From the NCBI GenBank assembly GCA_019914995.1, contig CM034127.1:7130001-7194000 (forward strand): a stretch of 64,000 nt of DNA, read 5' to 3'. Position 1 is the stretch's first letter, and each line of letters begins with the position of its first letter. Positions 42,359 to 52,960 of this stretch are shown here, piece by piece. The notes beneath the pieces are model-generated. The model did not search any database, was not told the DNA's origin, and saw only the letters and a program-made list of their open reading frames with translations. The translations under genes were made by a program, and so were the position numbers. Origin of the DNA: Acanthochlamys bracteata. Its lineage: Eukaryota > Streptophyta > Magnoliopsida > Pandanales > Velloziaceae.

Positions 42359-45290
42359 ATCTCCTTTTTTGATGATGACAAAACAAATAATAATTATTGG
42401 TTTATGATTATAATTAAGCACAAAGTAGTAACTCCTCCTTAATGAAGCACTCATTGTAAATGCTTTTTTATTTCTATGTAAAGATAATAATTCTTCTATA
42501 TCTCTCCTTTTTGTCATCAGAAATGGAATGAAAGGAGGTCATTCAGTACACTAAAATAATATTACCTTTGGATAGCTGGATTTGTATTAGAGCTGATGTT
42601 GATAGTTAAGAGTCGCTTCTTGTTAGTATTTGAAATTCATATTCTGCCAGAGTTAGAGTCGGCTATCCAGCTGCTATGTGTATAACAGAGGCAATTGTCT
42701 TCTTTTGTCGTTGATTCTTGCATCGACAGATTATACCTTTCTTGACAAAAAATTAGCTTCATCAGGTGCAGCAAGCATAGTAGGGATTTATGAAATAAAA
42801 TGCAAATGGAATTCTCAACACCATTGAAGAGAATATTTAGAATTTTGTAAATCATCAAAACCAATTAGGTAATACCATACAAAATCGCACGATTGTTTAG
42901 CATATGATATAGTAATTTGCCTATGTTAGATTGCGCCAATAGCTACGAAGTGAATTTAATCAAACCTAACTCATAGTAATGGTTTTACCTGTAAGAGATA
43001 ATTTGATATTTCAACTAATCTTTTGATTGCACCGATGGATGTTCTTCGTTAAGTTCTGCAAATTATTTTCAGCAACTTCTTCTTATAAAAAGTAACACTT
43101 TGTTAGTAGCAAGAAGAGCAATGCATGTCAATCTTATTATAGTGATAATAGGTCCTGCAAAAAAATTTATTAGTGCACAAGAAAAAGATATTTATTTATA
43201 TATTATAATTCATCCCCTTAGTAAGTGCCATCTTTTATAAGAACCATGTTCTCATTTTTCTGTTGTTGATGCATTTATCATCTCGTCACTCTAATGGGAG
43301 ACCTGCATATAGTATGTTAGCGCAAAAGCTTTTAAGTAATAGTATATTGACTTTAGTAGCATGATTCACTTTTGCTCTTGTGGGAGTCTCTTTCTAACAA
43401 TTGCCAACTGTAATAGTATATGCTCCCTTTTCTTAATGACTTACCATTTGACAATCAACATGTCCCATAAAAAAATCACTTATTGGCGTAGGCAAATTCA
43501 TCAAAATCAATTATTTTAATATCATTGAACAATCAGCAAAATCTCATCATTGATTATCAATAAGTAGTGTTAGTGAACTATAAATAGTAAGTTAGAAGAA
43601 GTGAATCATACCTTTAGATAGCATTCAATTTACTATCTTATTTGCCTTATCTTTGGATGACTCCTTTTGTTTATTTTGCTCACAAAATGATTACAGCAAA
43701 TTTGGCAACATGGTGGATGTCTCTTCTTTTACTATGTGCTCATCTATCATCCTATTAGTTGCATTCATCTTTACTCCTCTGTAGCTTATGAAGAGAATCC
43801 TACAACTTAATTTTAAAGCTTTCTCTTTTGCAGAAGTTGTTAGAGCTTCACAAAATTTATAAGATTTTAACGTTATCTTTAAAATAACATTATCAACGAC
43901 ATATCTTTAGAATGACAAAATTAGAGATATCATCATAAGATTAGCTTGTGAGACTAAATTCTAATCATGGCATACAAGGTATAATGCATCAACTGACCAA
44001 AATTTCAGCAAGATTTTCAACAATTCCTATCATTGTAGATAATACTTCCATAGGATAACAACTTTGTCAATATAGAAACTTCCCTTGTGAATTAAAAAAA
44101 AAAATTCGTAAGATTAAATCAATCTCATAACTCACTGATAAAAGAAGTTCAGTTTATAAAATATAAGCAAAGTATTTGAATATAATCAATCTTGGAGCTT
44201 TGAGCTGAGTGGAATCAAGGAGTATGACTAGAAGTGATTTGGCTTAGACATTGACTGATGGATATAGATGAATCACTGTTAAGTCACATCTCATTGAAGA
44301 ATTTTCTTTTAGCATGATAGTTCATTTTTTATAAGCCAAAAGGATATTGAATATTCAGTGAATTTCATCGCTGAACTATAAGAAAGCTTTCTTTCAAATT
44401 CAATTTCAGCCAAGGTGAAGATGAAAAGTTTGGTTTCAAAAATAATTTACTTGGAATTGGTCAAGAGTTTGATATAAGCTATCAATAGAAAATAATGGTT
44501 GGAGAGTTTTTCTCGAAGCTCCAGTTGCAAATCACTCAAAAATAACAAAGAGAGTATCGCAAGACTCAATTTCACATTTCAACAAGTACTTAAAACCATA
44601 TGAAATAACAGTCATAACTCATTTAAAAACAAAACTCTCAAATAGATAGATTTTTCAAAAATAGAAATTTATAGAAATTTATATTAGCAAATAAAGTATA
44701 TTTGCAAAATCATTTTACAACATTTAAATTTGTTTTGAAAAATTCATTCACAATCTAGAAGCAGTTATGCATCACGGATAAAGAGCCATGAGATCTTAAC
44801 ACATATCAAAATTAGTATAAAGAAGATATATTTATCTCTTGATTGAAATATGATTTCTATCTCTATATATAAGTTACCTATTGATGGCTTCTTGTGGAAA
44901 TCACTTGGACTCATGCTTGAATATAAATAATGCAATTTGGAGAGACTCCTTGCATTTGAGAAGTTTCAATAGAGAGTTGTTTATCCCCTGTTTAGATTCC
45001 AGTTGGCTATTCTTCTGCGAAAATATATATTTCTTCACTGTTCTTAGTCAAACCTGTAAAATAGTTGAGTCATTTCTCAACGTACAGTTAGTCATATAAA
45101 AAAAATAAATTGAATGAATTCCTCAACAGTTAAAGTTCCTAAAAAAATATATGCTTTACGTGTTGTTGAATAAACAAAGGATTTCTTTATAGCATATAAC
45201 ATTAAACTTACTCTTCTGCAAAGACTCGAAAGTATTTTCTGTGCATCATTTTTGTTAGTAAGAAAGAAAGCCAACAAGATCATGAGAAAC
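42359..45290 (-). other. Noncoding 3' internal region of element 3
   Basis: It starts with a polypurine tract (minus-strand CATCAAAAAAGGAGAT) and a second tract-like TTTTTGTCATCA near 42508. No frame is supported. It matches 19378-22400 of element 2 in order and content. Confidence 0.6.
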
Positions 45291-45940
45291 CATTACTCAT
45301 CATAAGGTAATAGTGCTTAATTTCCAATCTTATAACACTAAATGAATCAAGTAGGTTCGTATGCAATTGTTGGAATGGCTTGCATTGATTTTCAATAAAC
45401 AACTTAGTAATTTAACTGTATGGAGAGTCATAAAGGGTTTTAAATTTGATCTTCAATTCACTTTGATTTTTGACTAAGTTGAGTTTTGAAGACTTGAGAA
45501 GGATTTTCGCAAAGAGTATCCAGTCTTTGCACTACATCTATCCATTTTTCTGCTGGCTTTCAACTAGACAGAAAATCATCAATATATAATACATATGTGT
45601 TACCTTTTCTCTTGCAGTGAAGTGCTTCTCTTCAAATGCGATCTCATTGATAATCTTTTCACCATTTCTGAAGCAATAGATCAATCATCAAAACTTGCAA
45701 AATTTCAATTGTTTATACATCCTTGGACAGTAGTGCTGTCATGTGTTTTACTTTCTTTTATTCGTATTTCTCCTGTAATGGTTAGTAGCATATATACTAT
45801 CTAGAAATTCTAAAAGTTCATGCAGACTCACATTAATATTCATCAAAAGAAAATTTTACAAAGGCAAAGATTCTTACCATTTCAATAGCATGGATGGTTT
45901 GCAATTAGTTTCATAATGATTGAACTCATTTTATTTAAAT
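45290..45940 (-). pseudogene. Protease/integrase remnant (element 3)
   Basis: The stretch with ATCATCAATATATAATACAT near 45568 matches the protease end of element 1 (near 12810). 45300-45400 matches the decayed integrase start of element 2. Later integrase, reverse transcriptase and RNase H are absent, with the same junction to noncoding sequence as element 2. Confidence 0.55.
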
Positions 45941-46259
45941 GCATTTGCATCAAATGCTCAAAACTTTTCAGTCTTACAAAAGTTTTACCTAATTCGATGT
46001 TCATCATCCAGCAAACATTTAATAAATTTATCCATGATAGATTCATTTTCCATATATCAATTATGATTATTAATCATGCATAAAAAAAAATTTGCAAGCA
46101 TGTCTTTCACAGAAGAACATAAAAGATCATGCAAAGAAACTGATAAATGATCAAACTTCAGCAAAAATCTCAAAATAAATTTTACCAATGAGTTTCATTT
46201 GTATTTAAAAGCTAAAAACATTGAAATATTGGCAGTTAAGGTCATTACTGGATTGAATT

Positions 46260-48450
46260 GCTTATCTCATTGTTGAGGAACTTGTCTTTTGACACCCAAA
46301 TTTTCTTTGGGTCCTAGAGCACTGGTTATTTTAGGAGCTCCTTTTGGAATCCACATCTTTTTAACTTTACCTTTATTCTTTTTGAAGCTGGAATGTCCAA
46401 TCATATGTACTTCTCTATTGTGGTGGTTGCTTTTTGCCGAAATAGTGGATGAACTAGCATTGTAATACAGTGTATTGATTAGTAGTAGAGTAACTAGCAC
46501 TTCTACTAAGGGAATTATTACTAACTACTTTTGAAGACATTTGCTCTTAGGAAGCCACATCATGTTTAACTTATTTTCATTCTTCTTAAACCACAAAGAC
46601 TTACCTTGTGACCATTTCTATCACAATGAAAACATTTAAGAAAAGGAGTAAAAGTGTACCTTATTGCTCCTACACTTACTGTAGGATGTAGCACTTATAT
46701 TGCTGAATTTTTGTTCAGTGACAGTTTGAGTTGCGGTAAGATTCTCACTATTTGGCACATATTGAAAATCTGCTCTTCTGAAAACACCTTTTTGTAGGCT
46801 GAGCATAGCATTTAATATTTTCTTAACTTTAGCAATTTGCGTTAGGAAGGCTTCCAAATCAGAGTTCTTAGCATTAACTCTCTTTCCTTATTTCTCAGCA
46901 ATAAGCATTCAGTGGTGTATATAACTGGTTGTCTGCATTGACTTTGGCGAATTCAGAACTTAGATAATTGATCCTCTCAGTTAGATTCATGGAAGTAGAT
47001 GAGGTTATAATATCAAAGCTACCCGAGTGCTTATTATAAATATTTGCGTTCAAGTTAGCATGCGATTGTTGATTCAAATCAGTCAAGATTTTGTTTTCAG
47101 CACACAAAATGTTTGTTATAGCATTTATTTCATTACAATTAGCATGCAAAACTTCAAATCGATAAGTTAATTCGTGTTTAGCAAAATCCTTATGATCAAA
47201 GATTTTCTCAAGAAGTAAGTTCAGCTCTTTCATTAAATGCTCGCTCATTTCATTATTCTCATGCATACTTTTCTTCAAAGATTCATACATGTAGTCAAGA
47301 GTATTATGTTTATCAAATATTTAAGTAAACATTACATGTAGCTCTTCGAATGAATTTTTAAGAGTATAATTACTTACCTTATTGTCAGACTCATTTCTTT
47401 CCAATAGGCAGAGGTTTGTAGCATCCAACTGCTCCCCTTCGAATTCACTTTTCATTGATGTTGCCTCCCCATCGATCTCACTCTTTTCAGTTTCAATTTG
47501 GACACATCATGAGCTATCTTCGTATATCTTCTCTTTGGGTTCATTTTCTTTCAATAATGTTGCGTTCGTCTCGCATTTACTTGTTTGAGTGTTGTCATCA
47601 TCGCTCGTTGATGTGTTACCATACAATTCCTCCAACTTCCACCAAATTTCTCTAGCTATAGAATAGGGATAAATATGAGCAAGGTTGTCAAAATCGGGAT
47701 TTTAAAATAAGATCGTAAGATTTTACATACCAATAAAATTTATAAATAATTTTTAATACTATTAAGGATCTATTATAAAAAGTTTTCTATTATCTTTTTA
47801 AAAAAAAGTTAGTACATTTATAAAAAAAAAATTTTAATTCTTTTAAATTTTAAAAAAATAGCTATATTTTATAAAAAATTCCTCAAATTATACTTTTTCA
47901 TAAAAACGTCTTAAATTTTATTAAAAACTTCCTAATATTTTAGAAAAAACTCTCTCAATTTTAGTTAAATACAAAATTTTCTTCAAAAGTAAAATCGTAT
48001 AAAATCGTAAAAAGATCGAGATCTTATCAATCTTAAGATTTAAGTCGAGATTCGCATGAGATTTTACTCAAAAAGGATTTTACTTGAGATCAGGATCGTT
48101 TTGGTGAAGTAAATCGTAAATCGTAGGATTTTAAAATTTAAATAGGGATTTTGATAACTATGAATATGAGTGAAGTCTTCAGGTTTAAAAGCACAATGTA
48201 ATAAATTCATAGCATAAATATTTAAAGAAATGAAGTTTTAATCGTTATTGTTATACTCAGCAGAATGCTTGATGATTAGAAGTGGTTCTTCATTGATAGT
48301 CTTCCATAGTCGATAGTCTTGTGCTCGTAAAAGATGGTCATTTTGATTTTCCAATGTCTGTAATTATTTCCACCAAATACAAGAGGGCAGTCAAGTTATC
48401 TTCATTTCTTTTTAATAAAGTTTGATTTTGCGGTAGGATCTTTTTCTCAA
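46260..48450 (-). pseudogene. Sirevirus gag (element 3), interrupted by a hAT
   Basis: Segment 46895-47290 is a long charged helical region (about 130 residues). 46636-46857 has AKVKKILNAMLSLQKGVF, the conserved pre-knuckle block. The zinc knuckle at 46593-46634 is intact C-x2-C-x4-H-x4-C (KCFHCDRNGHKVSLC). The linker at 46267-46400 has KKMWIPKGAPKI and LGPKENLGVK. The N-terminal part lies right of the hAT insertion (48170-48450). Stops and shifts are present between segments. Confidence 0.75.
47681..48162. mobile_element. Second hAT-type family, 482 bp, with 8-bp target duplication
   Basis: The left end is CAAGGTTGTCAAAATCGGG. The right end read inverted is CATAGTTATCAAAATCCCT. Both sides are flanked by AATATGAG (47673-47680 and 48163-48170). 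The interior repeats ATCGTAAGATTTT-like motifs in both orientations and is noncoding. It is inserted in gag of element 3 and unrelated to the TAGGGGTGGCAA family. Confidence 0.85.
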
Positions 48451-48679
48451 GGCGGTTAAACCTTATATTTAGGCTGTGTTTGGTTCAGGTGTTCATAAAG
48501 GGAAGAGAGGGGAAGAAAAAATGATTCCCCTTCATGTTGTGTTTGGATTGCAATATACTGTTGAAAAGGGAGGTGGAATGGGGGAAGTAAGGGGGGAAAG
48601 AATCTACTGTGTAGGAGTAGAATCATTACACCTCAAATCGGGATAGAATGGGGGAGACAGAACCGGCAGCGCTCGGTGG

Positions 48680-49250
48680 CGTTAGAATTTTCTCATTCCT
48701 GCCCTCACATCTTCGCTTCAGCTCGCTCCCGCGCTCTCCGCGCTAACTGTCGCTCCCGTTCGTCGACGACCGATCTTCGCTGCGTATCTCCTTTTCTTTT
48801 TAAATCGAATCAGCATCTTCTTCTTCAGCCGCGAACCCCTCCTTCCTCACAGTAGCAATCGTCGCCGCGAGCCACCGCTGTTCCTTCGTTCTCAACGCCG
48901 TTGCTCGCGATCAACACGGCCACTCCTAGAGATCAACTGCTGCTTGGAACAACGTTGTGTAGCTACTCTTCGCAATTGCCATTTCTTCCTCCTCAACGTC
49001 GTTGCTTGCGAATCGTCGCTACTTTAGGGCGTTGCTGCTACTCCAACACGCTGCCGGTTGTGTGTTGCTTTGTTTCCCTTTCGGATAACCGTGTTCGTGA
49101 CTCAATACATCGACGCCACTGCTCGACGCAGTGCTGCTCTTGTTCAAAATCAACGCCGCACAAGACGACGAGCATTTCGTGGTCGTGACAGCCGCTGCCG
49201 CTCCTGCTGCTTCTTGTGCTCTTGCATCGCCTCTACGCCGCCGCGATAAT
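48680..49250 (+). other. GC-rich, leader-like block in the composite insertion
   Basis: Much richer in G+C than anything nearby, with many CG dinucleotides and CGCCGC runs, like the 5' end of a plant gene. Open frames here (48901-49188 and an overlapping one) are Cys/Arg/Ser-rich with no family resemblance. It is possibly a captured gene 5' fragment. Confidence 0.35.
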
Positions 49251-49299
49251 TGGGTAAATTTCAGACGAATGGAGGGATAGTTCTAGCTAAAGGAAAGGA

Positions 49300-50790
49300 A
49301 GAATGCGGCACAAAGATACATATTGTAATTGGGAATTACATGCTCTACTAGACTCTGGGGTAGAGGCTAGTGTAATTCAAGAGAGCTTTATTCCAATATA
49401 ATATCGCCAACTCTTGAAAAGGATGGGTGCTTTTACCAGCTTTATGGGGACTAAAATCTACTATATGCAGGAAGTTAAAAGCCTCCCAATCGTCATTACA
49501 GACATATATGGCAAAGACAAAACTTACGAGTTTGACGTTGTCTTGGTATCACTACTAATGGAAACAGACTGTCTTTTGGGGATGGATAATCAAAGGAAAC
49601 TTTCCCCATTTGACAAACATTATTTTGAGATTAATGGAGCATAGGTACTGCGAGTACCTTTCCCTGCTTGAATATCACCTCATTATAATCGTCTGACACA
49701 ACATGGTGATAGAAAAATCAAATTCAAAAGGGATACCACAATATCCAAAGGGAAGATCTATACTTATAATATAGACACTTCCAATAGCATTGAGGAACTC
49801 GTACACCAAGATACTGCAAAATCTAATTGATAGAGCAGTACAAAGACACTACAGTACGTGTCAATAGTATTATGGTTTCACCATCTGATAGGGATGATTT
49901 TGCAAAACAAATTCAGAACCTACTAGATTTGAAACTAATACGAAAAAGTTCTAGCCCTCATTCCTCTCTGGCATTTCTAGTAAGAAATCATGGAGAAATA
50001 AAACGAGGAAAAGGTAGAATGGTTATCAATTATAGAAAGCTTAAAAGCTGTACAAAGTTCGATGGATTCTTTATTCCATCAGCTGAACAGATGATTAGGC
50101 AGATCTAGGGGCCAATACTATAGCAAATTTGATGCTAAGTTTGGCTTCTGGCAAATAAAATTGGAAGACAACACTTCCATAGAATTAATAGCATTTAGCT
50201 GTCCCCATGGACATTTCGAATGGTTAGTCATGCCATTTGGATTAAAAAGTGCACCCCAAATATTCCAGAAATGGATGAAACTCTATATTTGGACATTTAC
50301 CCTACGTAGTTGTCTATATAGATGATATACTTGTGTTTTCAAACTCTTCAGAGGAACACAAAACACATTTACTCACGGTAGTGCAATTACTACTGGAGAA
50401 CGGGATTATACTTAGCCCCAAAAAGATCGAGCTGTTTATACCAGAAATCGATTTTCTAGGAAAATACATAAGAAATGGGAGAATAGAACTCCAACAACAT
50501 ATCTATTCAAAGATAAAGGATTTCCTTGAAACCTTTAAAACTTTAAAAGATCTTCAGAGCTTTTTGGGATTGTTGAACTATGGTAGGTAGTTTATTCCGA
50601 ACTTATCCGCTAGAGTACAACATCTTCAACAAAAACTCACCCACGAGCAAACTAAATATAAGCTCACCACCAGTGACCAACCTAGAAGATGGAATACAGA
50701 CAAAGTATCCATCAAGTTAAGTTTGGTGCCTTTGAACTAGAAGTTTATTCACAATTCTCTGAACCATACATCACATCAGCATCACATTAA
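49300..50790 (+). pseudogene. Endogenous pararetrovirus (Caulimoviridae) protease-RT fragment
   Basis: Remnant of an integrated plant pararetrovirus. The aspartic protease motif ALLDSGVEASVIQ lies at about 49342-49380 (Asp-Ser-Gly at 49351-49359), with a continuing frame to 49644 after a stop. Reverse transcriptase starts in 49827-50108 (INYRKLK-type), shifts frame near 50110, then shows YSKFDAKFGFWQIKL, FSCPHGHFEW and MPFGLKSAP. The FSCPxGHxEW form separates caulimovirids from Ty3/gypsy. The active site YIDD is intact at 50315-50326. After 50590 the RT connection stops. RNase H is missing and sequence jumps to a short frame tail (about 50714-50790). Several stops and shifts make it inactive. 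The genus cannot be fixed. Confidence 0.8.
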
Positions 50791-51130
50791 GCACTGTTGG
50801 TGGATTCTATATCACATGGGCTTGAAGGGACGTTTCATCTTATAGCATTGATGTAACAATGTAATAGTAAAGTGATAAGATTCTTTTACATTATTGTACC
50901 TGGCCACTATGTACATGTCGGCTACTAGTTAGTGGAGTCTTATCAGGGACGCCACAGCGTTCCTTGTAACTCAATAAATAAGGGGCATTGTCCTCCATTG
51001 AGGATCACCCTCAACCTAAATAAACGAAGATCTTCTCTTACATCCTCCTGAGCTCTTATTGTGTTCTTTAGTTTTCCTTTAGCTTCTTCCTTTCCTTACC
51101 GTAAACACCAATCTGGTGTAAGAGCCTTAG
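50791..51130 (+). promoter_or_regulatory. Pararetroviral promoter-like region and tRNA-Met primer site
   Basis: Downstream of the viral frame tail is an intergenic-type stretch with AATAAATAAGGGGCATTGTC near 50970, laid out like the TATA and RNA-start region of caulimovirid pregenomic promoters. At 51114-51126, TGGTGTAAGAGCC matches the initiator tRNA-Met primer site TGGTATCAGAGCC at 11 of 13 bases. Order RT, promoter, primer site on one strand is that of a caulimovirid genome read through its origin. Confidence 0.55.
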
Positions 51131-51171
51131 TGCGTGGAGCTCCGAAGCTTGGAAGTGTCGGTAAGGTTTTC

Positions 51172-51940
51172 TTCCTTTTGTGTTTTTGGTTTACCTAACA
51201 TCACCTAACATCATGGTAGCTTAAATTGCAAAAAGATGTTCTGCTATTTATCTGTAGTATTGTGGAAAATGGTAAGTTGATGAACTTCTAGTTCAAAGGC
51301 ACCTTCTATGATCTCGAGCCACTACGCCACGGAGTAGAAAACGAACCATGGCTGTGCTCGGTACTTCTGAAGTAGGGGTATAGGCTAGGGGTTCAAAATA
51401 CTTTCTAGAGAGAAGTTGAGATTGAGGCTGAGATGTGGCGCGAAAGCCACCATCAGTGGTGCTTTGTTTAGCCGGAAATATTTGGTTTCTTTGACAGTTC
51501 CTTCCTTCTTTGGTTAGCCCTGCACAGTTAGCTTAGAGCATATATTCGACCATTTGCTATAATAATATAAAAAATCGATTAAGATCAAAACGAACAGTTC
51601 TCAGGCATTCTTCTTCAACCTCTCACTAGGTTTGACTCAAATACCTCCGGCTAAACAGAGCACCCCTGACGGTGGCTATCGCGTTAGAGCTTAGCCTCAA
51701 TCTCAACTTCTCTCTAGGAAGTATCTTGAACTCCTAGCCTATACCCCTGCTTCAGAAGTATCGAGCATAGTCATGGTTCGTTTTCTACTCCGTGGCGTAG
51801 TAGCTCAAGATCGAAGAAGGTGCCATTGAACTGTAAGTTTCTCAACTCACCATTTTCTTACAATACTATAAGCAAATAATGAAAATTTTTCCTGCAACTA
51901 AGACTAGCATGATGTTAGGAAAACCAAACAGTGTTATGAA
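51172..51940. repeat. Long inverted repeat, arms about 300 bp
   Basis: The left arm (about 51172-51487) and right arm (about 51637-51940) are reverse complements with scattered mismatches. Long identical runs include CTACGCCACGGAGTAGAAAA and AGAGAAGTTGAGATTGAGGC. The spacer is about 150 bp. Read outward-in, both arms keep the same reading register (LRHGVENEP in each), so they were probably coding once; the right arm has a stop where the left has Trp. The left arm starts about 40 bp after the pararetroviral primer site. Confidence 0.85.
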
Positions 51941-51953
51941 GGAAGCTTGTCGA

Positions 51954-51985
51954 GAATATCACTTACAATACTATAAGTGATATTC
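51954..51985. repeat. Small perfect hairpin
   Basis: GAATATCACTTA and TAAGTGATATTC form a 12-bp perfect stem around an 8-nt loop, just outside the right arm of the long inverted repeat. Confidence 0.8.
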
Positions 51986-52040
51986 TGTTGCTAATGATAT
52001 TGAATTGGCTACAATTCTATAAAACGCAGTTCTTCTTTTC

Positions 52041-52740
52041 GTCCTTCACTCGCGCCCAATCATTCGATGTCGTTCATCTGGTCAATAACAATGAGATCAA
52101 ATATCATTTTTTCATTATATTGCTTCGTTCATTGATTTGTTGTTGTCCTTCTTCCTAGGTTTGGTTGAAGTTGTTGTTATTTGTGTGTTTGGAAATCTTA
52201 ATCTGTTTGTTTGCTTTTTTTTAGTAGTTATTATTGATCGGTGGAAATGGCGACCGAGAAAACGATCAGCCGGTTGCTCTCAGCTGCAGACGCAAGTAGG
52301 AATTTGTAATCATTTATTTGTTTTTGTTTTACGTTTACTGTTTTTGAAATATAAGAATTGGTTTACATTGTTTTGAAGTTTATTTGTTTATTATCTATGG
52401 GAATTATTATTGAATGAAATTGGACTTGGTTTCACATCTCTATTCGTCAATGAGTGCAATTCGAGCTGGTGGTTATTGGAGGAGAATTTAGAGATTATTC
52501 TTATCCTAAACAGGAAGTTGATCTTTCTCTACATCGTCGCTTGTAGCTTGTTCTTATTAATGATATTGAAATAACATTAAAAACATCTTTATATTAAATA
52601 TTTTTAATTTTTTATGACAGTAACTGAATTAAAGAAAAAATTTTCTAGTATTTTGCACAAAATAAAAAATAAAATTTAAAATTTCAAACAAAAAAGTAAA
52701 TAAAATTATATATTTGTATCTTTTTCTTTCAATTATTAGA
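52041..52740 (+). other. Unassigned; possible captured short exon near 52247
   Basis: A pyrimidine run ending TTTTTTTTAG at about 52223 looks like a splice acceptor. It is followed by ATGGCGACCGAG and about 17 codons up to a GTAGGA donor-like site. The rest is AT-rich without recognised content. A chance arrangement is possible. Confidence 0.25.
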
Positions 52741-52960
52741 AACAATTATATATACAAGGGCATTTTTGTCTTTTTATAATTTTCTCTTCCATTGCTTTTC
52801 TAATCCAAACACAATTTACTCTTCTACTTCTTTTCCTTTACTAATTTATCCAAACATCATCAAAAGAATTTTGTTCCCTTCCTTCTTCTTCTTTTTCTAT
52901 TCCTTTCTTTCTTTCTACTTCTACTTCTTTACGAACCCTTCATCCAAACACAAGAGAAGA

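Larger units (their letters stand above)
48472..52952. mobile_element. Composite insertion with imperfect terminal inverted repeats
   Basis: The left edge reads TGTGTTTGGTTCAGG, then TGTTCATAAAGGGAAG. The right edge inverted reads TGTGTTTGGATGAAGG, then GTTCGTAAAGAAGTAG. Inside both ends GTTTGGAT recurs, the right end also having AAAATGCCCTTGTATAT. This resembles MULE or other TIR elements. No target duplication is visible, because the right flank has lost the primer site and LTR end of element 3. Contents: GC-rich block, pararetrovirus fragment, long inverted repeat, possible short exon. Whether one element captured them or several insertions nested is unresolved. Confidence 0.5.

Noticed and set aside
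48901..49249. Two overlapping frames in the GC-rich block
   Set aside because: High GC alone lengthens frames; composition (Cys, Arg, Ser) and lack of motif argue against coding.
49300..50790. Ty3/gypsy assignment for the RT at 49.8-50.6 kb
   Set aside because: The FSCPHGHFEW and MPFGLKSAP wording, the protease context and the following promoter and primer-site arrangement fit Caulimoviridae better.
51172..51940. Inverted repeat as ends of a DNA transposon
   Set aside because: Arms lack recognisable transposon termini and duplications, and keep a shared reading register, so two inverted copies of a once-coding segment fits better, though not proven.
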